A stretch of 64,000 nucleotides of DNA from Pseudoips prasinana. Taxonomy: Eukaryota > Arthropoda > Insecta > Lepidoptera > Nolidae. The stretch is from assembly GCA_951640165.1 (NCBI GenBank), contig OX621234.1:32926549-32990548 (forward strand). The letters run 5' to 3'. A model generated the notes under the pieces. That model was given only the letters and a program-made list of their open reading frames with translations, did no database searches and was not told where the DNA came from. The translations under genes and the position numbers were made by a program. Each line of letters begins with the position of its first letter. Position 1 is the stretch's first letter. Below, one piece after another: positions 47,901-56,900 of this stretch.

Positions 47901-50900
47901 GGGTGTAATTATCTATATAAGTATGTATTGCCAAAAGAAAAGTAGTATATGTAGTGTTTCAGTTATCTGGTTTCTATAGTACAAGCTCTGCTTAGTTTGC
48001 AATCAAATGGCCATGTGTGAATAATGTCCCAGGATATTATTATCATAAATAATAATAGTATAATGTTGAAAAACAGACTAACAATATGATAAAAAATTGT
48101 TCAAACCGTTGTGGAGCCACGATGCCAAAATAAAGATTTAAAACTTCCTTATGTGTTTATATCAGATTGCATTAATGCTAGTGAGAGTTTAAGAAAGCTT
48201 TTAATGAACATGAACCAATGAACAATTATCATGTTATTAACGTTATAATTTCCACTTTCAGTGTTCTTCGTTGCTGGTAGAAAATTGTATATAATTAAAA
48301 AGCCAGCTGGCAATATTCTCGGGAAAGTGTCTTCATGCATCGGGGTAAGCACTTTAAACTTATATTTGTGTACGAGCTAGTTGCCAAAGTTGCGTACTGT
48401 CAACCTAAGGCTTCCTACGCACTATGCGGTTAAGCGGAATACGCTCGGCCGTCAGCAATCAATAATGCTGACCGGCTGCCGCATCGCATTGCGAATAAAA
48501 ACTACTTTCTCGTACAAATTTCTGAGTACGGTCAGCCGCACGGCTGGCCGCATTGTGGCTAGCCGCATAGTGCGTAGGACGCCTAAGCTAAGACCATCTT
48601 TACTTTATCCTAATATTATAAATAACTAGCTGTGCCCGCGACTTCGTCCGCGTGTTAATTAGTTTATTTCGTTTTTTAGTAAAATAAAAGACTTTTTCTA
48701 AAATAAAAGTAGCCTAAGTTACTCCTTATTACATCAGCTACCTGCCAATAAAAGTCCCGTCAAAATCGGTCCAGCCGTTTCAGAGATTAGCCGGAACAAA
48801 CAGACAGACAGACAGACAAAAAATGTAAAAAATGTTATTTTGGTGTATGTAACGTATATATATTCATATTTATGTAGTAAAAACCGGTTATTTCAATATT
48901 ACAAACAGACACTCCAATTTTATTTATTTGTATAGATAAATCAGCCATAGTATAGTGTAAAAAAAGAGTAATATGTAGTCTACCGCAAACATTTGCTTGC
49001 TGTAGACTTATTATTTTTAAAGAAATGAAATTTAGTTCTTTTTTGTTTATAACAGACAACTAAATTTTGGTATTCGTTGGTTGTGTGGCTGACAGTTAAG
49101 GATATCACCACCCCATCTCATAGTGAGGGGGAGGAGAAGTCGACTCTTGGGAATATCTACCAGAGTACGGGCAGCCGCGTCTCCCTGGGAACTACGACCA
49201 CCTTACTGCGTAGTGCGTATGGCGTATATATTTGGCCAACTATTCTTGAGGGAGGCTCTTGGCCAACCGTCGACGTATTCGGCTGACTTGATGATGATGA
49301 TGATGTAATACTTACTTTTTAGGGTTCCGTAGCTAAATTGCAAAAACGGAACCCTTATAGATTCGTCATGTCTGTCTGTCTGTCCCTCCGTATGTCACAG
49401 CCATTTTTTTCCGAAACTATAAGAGCTGTACTGTTGAAACTCGGTAAGTAGATGCATTCGGTGAACCGAATTAAGATTTTTACACAAAAATAGAAAAAGA
49501 ACAATAATTTTGGGTGGTCCCCATACATAGAACTGAATCTCAAATGTTTTTTTTTTCATCGTTACCATACATGTTGGGTGTCTATGGATAAGTCTTCAAA
49601 AATTATATTGAGGTTTCTAATATAATTTTTTTCTGTAAATTCTAAAATAAGAGGAAGATAAAACTAAAAAAAATATATGATGTACATCACCATGCAAACT
49701 AACAACGAAAATTGGTTTGAACGAGATCTAGTAAGTAGATTTTTTTAAAACGTCATAAATTGTAAACCGCAATTTGCTTTCATTTAATCAACTGAAATAG
49801 TTGCTGCTACGGAACCCTTCATGGGTGAGTCCGACTCGCACTTGGCCGGTTTTTAACATTCACAGAGTTACACTTTTCGTTTAGCGCCGTTCGCCTCGCT
49901 TTGGTGCGTTGAGAATGCATTTGTTTTCGCTATTGAATTTCATTCGTTTGACCTTACGTGTATTAGGAACTGAATCTGTTCACCTTGACGACTCAGTCTG
50001 TGTTTTTCCTGTTGAATATGAGTAACTTGACTTAATTTCATATTTATAGTTATATTAACACTATCGCGGCATTAGGAAGAAACATTTGCTAATTAGAGAT
50101 AAATTACAACACTTTGATATTTTACCCAAGTTAACTATCAAACTGAGTCAGTCTAATTACCTACAGCTTGTGCCGAATCGCATTCATATTAGTCCCGATG
50201 TTCTGTGTTACTTATTTAATTACGTGACTATAATTAAAGCGTTGACATCAGGCAATTTGGTTATTTACCGTTCATTTGGACCCATACTGCTTACTTCGAC
50301 GTCCACTATTTGGAAAATACGTAAATAATGCATTTTTTAAGAACTCTTTCATCCACACCACTTTGATACAACATTTTTTCGGTAGAAAATACATAGACAC
50401 CAATGCTTAAAACCATGAAATGCAACCATGAAAATATTTTCGTTGGTAACAACTACTGACATCGCACAACGCGCTCAATTCACAGACCGTATAATATTTG
50501 TGTAAAAGTAAAGATTTCTTTCAAGCTTGTTCGGTTGTGGACTAGACTAGCCGTACCTCGGAGACCATGCCATCAGACCGAGATAGATGTCAGGAGTACT
50601 TTTATACACATAGATGTCAGGAGTACTTTTATACACAGACATAGCCTCCCTGGTCTCTCCTCTTGGCTACTTGTTATCTAGGTAGCAATCGCTTCACTTA
50701 TACTGTTAGTCTGGCGGCTCAATCGCAACGGGATAAAATTATTTCTTAATATCGAGACCATCTTCCTTTCAGCATGCTGTAGTAAAGTCGTGCAAGACCA
50801 AAGAGAAACGTGATCACTGGCTGGACCACGCTGACGACAAGTACGACACCGATCTCATTGATGACGTAAAATGTCTTCTCCGTGTGCTGGTACTCTTCAT

Positions 50901-53900
50901 CCCGCTGCCAGTGTTTTGGGCTCTCTTCGATCAGCAGGTATTTTAATGTTAACAAGACTTTAAGAATTGATGCAAACAAATATTTACTGTAGAGGGCTCC
51001 CGTCAGGATCGTTCCTCATGTTATATCAATCGAAGTCGCGTCGACTTTATATAGTAAATCTAACTCATATGAACTAACTAATAATTTCTTTATGTCCAGG
51101 GGTCGCGATGGACCTTCCAAGCAGATAGAATGGAACAAGACATAGGTTCTTGGACTCTTAAGGCTGACCAAATGCAAGTTCTCAATCCTCTCCTGATTTT
51201 AGTATTCATCCCGCTGTTCGAAGTAGTAAGTATATAACTAAAATCGTAATAATTAGGAACCATATATGAGCGTAAATGTAAATTTCTAATATTTGTGACT
51301 CCAAAAGTTTTGAACATCTGGAAGTTAGTAAATTACAGGATATATGCATTTTGTTCTTTCTCAAGATAAATTAAGTTATTGTGAACTCTGGTTACATGCT
51401 GAAGCTGAAATTAGTCGACGAAGTTTCAGTTTGTTTGGAGATTATTATTAGAAAACCATCTAGGTACTTTAAGTTGGTAGTCATTTCCTTCAAAACACAA
51501 AATTAGTATGTAGTGTTAATTCCGCTAATTGTCAGTTTAACCAAGCCGGCCGCAAAAAAATGCACTTTTAAGAAAGACAAGATAGATATACAAATTACAT
51601 GTGCCGCGCGCCGGTACGCCGGAATCCACTTCAGTCGCATTCGAGCACTCAACGAGTTAGCAGCCCTTGAGAATGGTCAGTGGAAGACTGAAACAGGTGC
51701 TGTATCGTACCGGCGCATGTAATTTGCATGTTTACTACATATTAATTCTGAATTTTAATGTTATGGATTTCCGCATAGTAACGACCGATTCCATTACTTA
51801 TCTTAAGTCATTTCCTATATAAAGTCAACTCCAAATTCAGTGAAATGTACAAATATTCTGATGTTCAAACCTTTTGCTACTGGATTGATATTAAAACATT
51901 GATCGATATGTTTTAGGCCATTTACCCTTTCCTGACATGGTGTAAACTGGTGAGAAAACCGTTGCACAAAATGATTTGGGGTGGACTGTTAGCAGCCTGC
52001 GCTTTCGTTATCTCTGGCATTGTTGAGCTGAACCTGGTGGTAAGAAACTGTTTACAAAACTAATTTACAGCAATGAAATGAGATTAAACGTAACAAAAAT
52101 GAAGGTAGGAAGCATGTATTCTGGGCAGCAATAATAGAATGCACTAATGTTTCTGATAGCTATATCGATGAAACTTAAATTTAAGGTATAAACACTTACA
52201 TAATTGGCAGTACCTACATTCCTCAATTATGCTAAAACTGTTAACTGTGCCAATCTAATTTAATATAGAAAAAGATTGAGTTAATAGTAGTTAAAAATTT
52301 ACTAAAATCTTAGAATGCATTTAGCTTTATATATTGAATTAAATTCCACCTTTCACGCTAGAACGATAATAAAATCGGTTAGTCTAAAGTATTATCATTA
52401 AAAAGTACTGCCTATCTATAGACGAATCCGTTGAGAATTAATGAAGATTTATCTTCATTAAACCATAGGACGTTCGTCAGCAACTCACAGAGGCATAGGA
52501 CGAGATTAGGATAAGGCGTTCTTGACTAAGAACTCACACGAGAAAATATGTCATCAACATTAATTTTATTAATGAAGTTGTGTATTTTTTCAGCCTACGT
52601 ATGGAACGCCAGTTACAGAAGCATTCGCACAATTAAGAATATACAACGGCTATACTTGCAATTTTACAATAAACACAGCAGAGCCCTACCATAAAATTGA
52701 CTCCAACGCTACGGGTGGTTATGTGGTTCCCTCCTTAGGCGTATATGAGAGTCTTGATATTTTTGCTGACGGATATGTGGATATCCCTTACTACTTGCAA
52801 GGAGAAGATAATTGCTCCGATATGGCGTACAATGGATCATTCCATTTACAGGAGAAAGCTGCAAATTCCTATTTCATCAGTAAAGAGGGTTTATATAGTT
52901 TCATGGATAATAATGACAAAGCCATTGATGGTGTTAATGTCAGGTATGCTATCGCCACTTTGATTCTACAGTTCATCATGTTGTCTTCTACAATTGTTAC
53001 CTTTATATGTATGCTATCGCCACTTTGATTCTACAGTTCATCATGTTGTCTTCTACAATTGTTACCTTTATAATACATATCGTATATGTTATTCCAAAAG
53101 TGAAATACATCCTTTTCTTGCTTAGAATTTATATTTTGAAAGGTCTGACGAATTAATAACATGCTATTGTTGCCTCCTTTTGATTTTGGAAACCAAGTCA
53201 CATTAGCATTGTAATGCAAGGGAGTGGGGTTACCAAACTTAGCAAAATTTGTCCATAGTCGGGCCATTTGTTTAGTAAAATCCTTATCCCGGTTAACTTT
53301 GTCTCTACTCATTGCCGAATAATGTTCCCAAAGAGGTTCACATTTCAAAATATAACAAATTTCGTCCCCCCCTGCGACGCCCTTCACTTTTGTTTTAGAT
53401 TCACCGATCACTGTTGCTTTGATAGCGTTTAGTGCGCCTCTGTAATCAAACTTATACACAAATATTTTACTTTTGCTCTTCTCTGTGACTATATTTATAA
53501 ATTTAAGTATCGGATAAATTATAAGATCAGAAGTATACGTCAAGAAACCCTCCAGTGAATTTTCTGTAATGCTTGTTTTAAAATACTTTTTCTTAATCGC
53601 ATCAGAAATTTGCAGATACATTTTTGATGTATTGTTATGCCTACAACCATCCGTAAAAGGTACTAGAAATCTGAAAAACTTAGTAAATAGTCGCAAATAA
53701 TATGGATTTTGTATAAACGGCATGACTTCTGCGATGCCTTCTTTTGTATTAAAACCCACCATTATGGGTTTTTTGAGATCTTTAATAATTTTATGAAACT
53801 CGCTTGAAGTTTTCGTCAATAATGACATATTAGATTCCCTTTCGACTAAAGGCGTGAAGGGCACGATAGGTCTCTGAATATCCTGTATATCTATACGAGA

Positions 53901-56900
53901 ATAGATTTTCTGAGACGCCATAATTATATCTTTGGTTTTGGCATTACGCAATTTCAAACCTTGTTTCTCTATTTCTGTAATTAATCTTGCTCTTTCTAAT
54001 TTATGATCTCCTTGAAAAATAGATGCTGAAAATATAGATCCACTTTGTAAAATTATTTTTGAAAAAAATTTGCTCGCGTCTGTCATTAATAGCAGTGATA
54101 TAAAAGTCGCTGCCGAATTATTCCCCATTAGCGTTATCCTTTTTTTATCGCCACCAAATTGTTTTATATTTTTTCGGATCCATTTTAAAGCCATAACTAT
54201 ATCTTTTAATCCCATATTGGCATTAAAATCGTCATCATTTAGCTTCAAAAATCCGAATACACCTACCCTATGTGATACAGTGACGAGAAGCACCTCATTA
54301 TCTATTAGGAAATCTGCTCCATGTATCTGACTGAGACACGAAGAAAAGGCATATCCATGAACCCATACGATGACAGGTTTAAGTTTATAGTCTTCTGTTC
54401 TAGGAATATGAGGTGTGTAAATATTCATGCGTAAGCAGTCTTCAACTCCGAATAGTCTTTGTTTATGTAAGATATGTGGTTGTGCACATGCGCCATGGTA
54501 TTCTAACCGTGCGTCGAAACTTGTTTTCCATTTTTTAGGAGGTAGAGGATCTTTAAACCTCAATTTTCCGGTAGGTCGTTGCGCATACGGTACGCTATAA
54601 AATGCAAAATATATTCTCTTTTCAAACACCGTGGCTTCTCTGTTACCGAGTAACTTTCCCTGTTGTATTGTCACTTCTATTTTGTCACACACCACCCCTG
54701 ATATAAGAATATAAATATATATTATTCGAAGCATTACTGTATCAGATGAATATGAAGTTCTATATGGGTTGTGTTAGTATATTTCTAATGTCGATTGATT
54801 AAATTCACTGAACTGGCAAATGTTTTGCTTCGGATAAAGATAATTAAACTTTGAAACTTCGTACGGTCACGGTCTATTTAAGATTTCACTCACTGGCATT
54901 GAATACATTATTGTCATACTTCACTGTTTTATTGTTTTAGATTCTTAGCCAATATCAAGAACGTTGTGAATATAACAATAAAAGATAAGACGAATTCTGC
55001 AAAGTTATTAATAAAAAGCAGTAATACAACGCAGCTGCTGATTACGAAAGGCGTTGCTGACATCACAGTAGACAACGAGACTGTTATAAAAGATTTCAAG
55101 TTCGAATCGGGAGCTGTTTATACCATCAATATTTATGAGGATGAAGCAGGGAAATACGTAAGTGTTACAAAACAATCTCGCCCGTCCTGAAACTGTTTTC
55201 ATAATCAAATAGGGTCAAAGGGATTACAGAAGTGAAGTTGGGTGAATCACTTTATCAAATTCTTGAACAAAATGTATCTTTGTAAGTTCTTAGTTGACAT
55301 ATTAATATAATAAAAATATGATAATTATTGGCATTTAGTTTCTTGAACTCAAATCAATTTTTAACGCTCTAATATCTAATTGGTACAAAATTCTAATATA
55401 TTTAAGGCACTACTTTAAAATCGCCTCGTTGTAGTAATTATTGAAACTGTGCTGAGAGCCAAACACCAGCTACAATCCAATAAAAATACAATATTGCTGG
55501 TGCACAGTACAATTAGCTTGGAGTATAAATTGTAAACGATCTCGATCTCGTTTTTGGGAACCGTATACTAGACAGCACATTCCACCAAACATGTTTCTAT
55601 ATTACATACCGTGACATACCTAATTGTAGAATGATTCTACTTATAGCTCAATTTTATTGGGCGGAGGTATAAACTGGAAACAGCCGGCCGAGCGACGATC
55701 TTATCAGAGTCACTACCAATTTTTAGGTGACTCCTTTTCAGCAGTAGAGTCTTCGGGCTGATATGACAATTATGACAAATTGTATACGAACCAGTTTTTT
55801 TTTTCAAATTAATAAAGAGCGTAGCATTTTACACTAATATTTTTTTTTAAATTCACAGTCTGCGAACGTGGTGACGATCACGCCGCCGAATTCTATCCAC
55901 ATTCTATGGCTGGTACCGCAGTACGTAGTGATGACTATGGGCGAGGTGATGTTCTCCGTGACGGGGCTAGAGTTCTCCTTCACCCAGGCGCCAGCCAGTA
56001 TGAAGTCGGTTCTTCAGTCCGTGTGGCTCCTCACTGTAGCGTTCGGAAACCTGATCGTCGTGCTTATTGTGGAAGGAAACTTTCTGAATGCACAGGTATG
56101 TAGTAGATTCGATTAAATTCACTTGTGTGAGGACGTTCTATAATAAAACATATGGATCATATATGCATGTGCTACAGAGCAACGGTACTACAAAAGCAGT
56201 ATCACAGCTTAGATTTAGGCGCTATTATTCGTCTTACCAAACTCTGGATGATAGAGGCATGATAGATAGATATATGCATTCATCTTGATACCCAATATCC
56301 TAGACGAATGGCAGGTCTATTGATCGAATAAACAACGTTATCAAATGGCTGAATTTAACGGTTCGTTAGCTTTGCATTATGGATTTAACATTATTTACAA
56401 GGAGTCCAGAAATGGTATGTGATATCTGTCTTGTACATTTGATTATGTAGCATGACACATTTTTAAATGCTAATGCTTTCTCAGCTAAAGTGACTATATT
56501 AATTAGAATATATAAAGCAGAGAGAAAAAATTAAAAACTTAACTGTCCACAAATCCCTCGATTACAACAAGACCATTAGTTTTGAATGGATAGGAAATCA
56601 GACAAGATGTAGCAAAATATATCTAAAACTATAAGTTTTGATAATTACCTATTATTTAAACTAGCCTATTGGTCCAGTGGTTAGTGATCCTGACTGCTAA
56701 GTCAGAGATCGTGGGTTCGATCCCCATGTCTGGGTATAATTTATCTATAATATGTATGTATTTGGAAATATATAAATATAAAACTTATCAAATATTTATC
56801 CTTTAACTATAGAATAGGTATATGTATGACCACATAGCAAATGTTGAAATCCTTTATCTATTCGATCACTATAATAATTTTCTTATATAATCTTAATATT

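Noticed and set aside
49355..49543. 62-codon minus-strand frame
   Set aside because: Lies within the GGTTCCGTA dispersed repeat; the run of Arg/Thr/Asp codons comes from its TGTC microsatellite.
52943..53028. Alternative C-terminus of the transporter by read-through past exon i
   Set aside because: The frame stays open for 28 codons and resembles a membrane segment, but it is simply the duplicated antisense esterase tail; exon j follows in the correct phase and continues the protein.
54070..54330. 86-codon plus-strand frame inside the esterase
   Set aside because: Antisense shadow of the esterase reading frame.
56661..56735. Possible functional tRNA gene
   Set aside because: The B box is perfect, but the 5' and 3' acceptor strands do not pair and the same sequence recurs in reverse at 14990 with a shared tail, as in a SINE.
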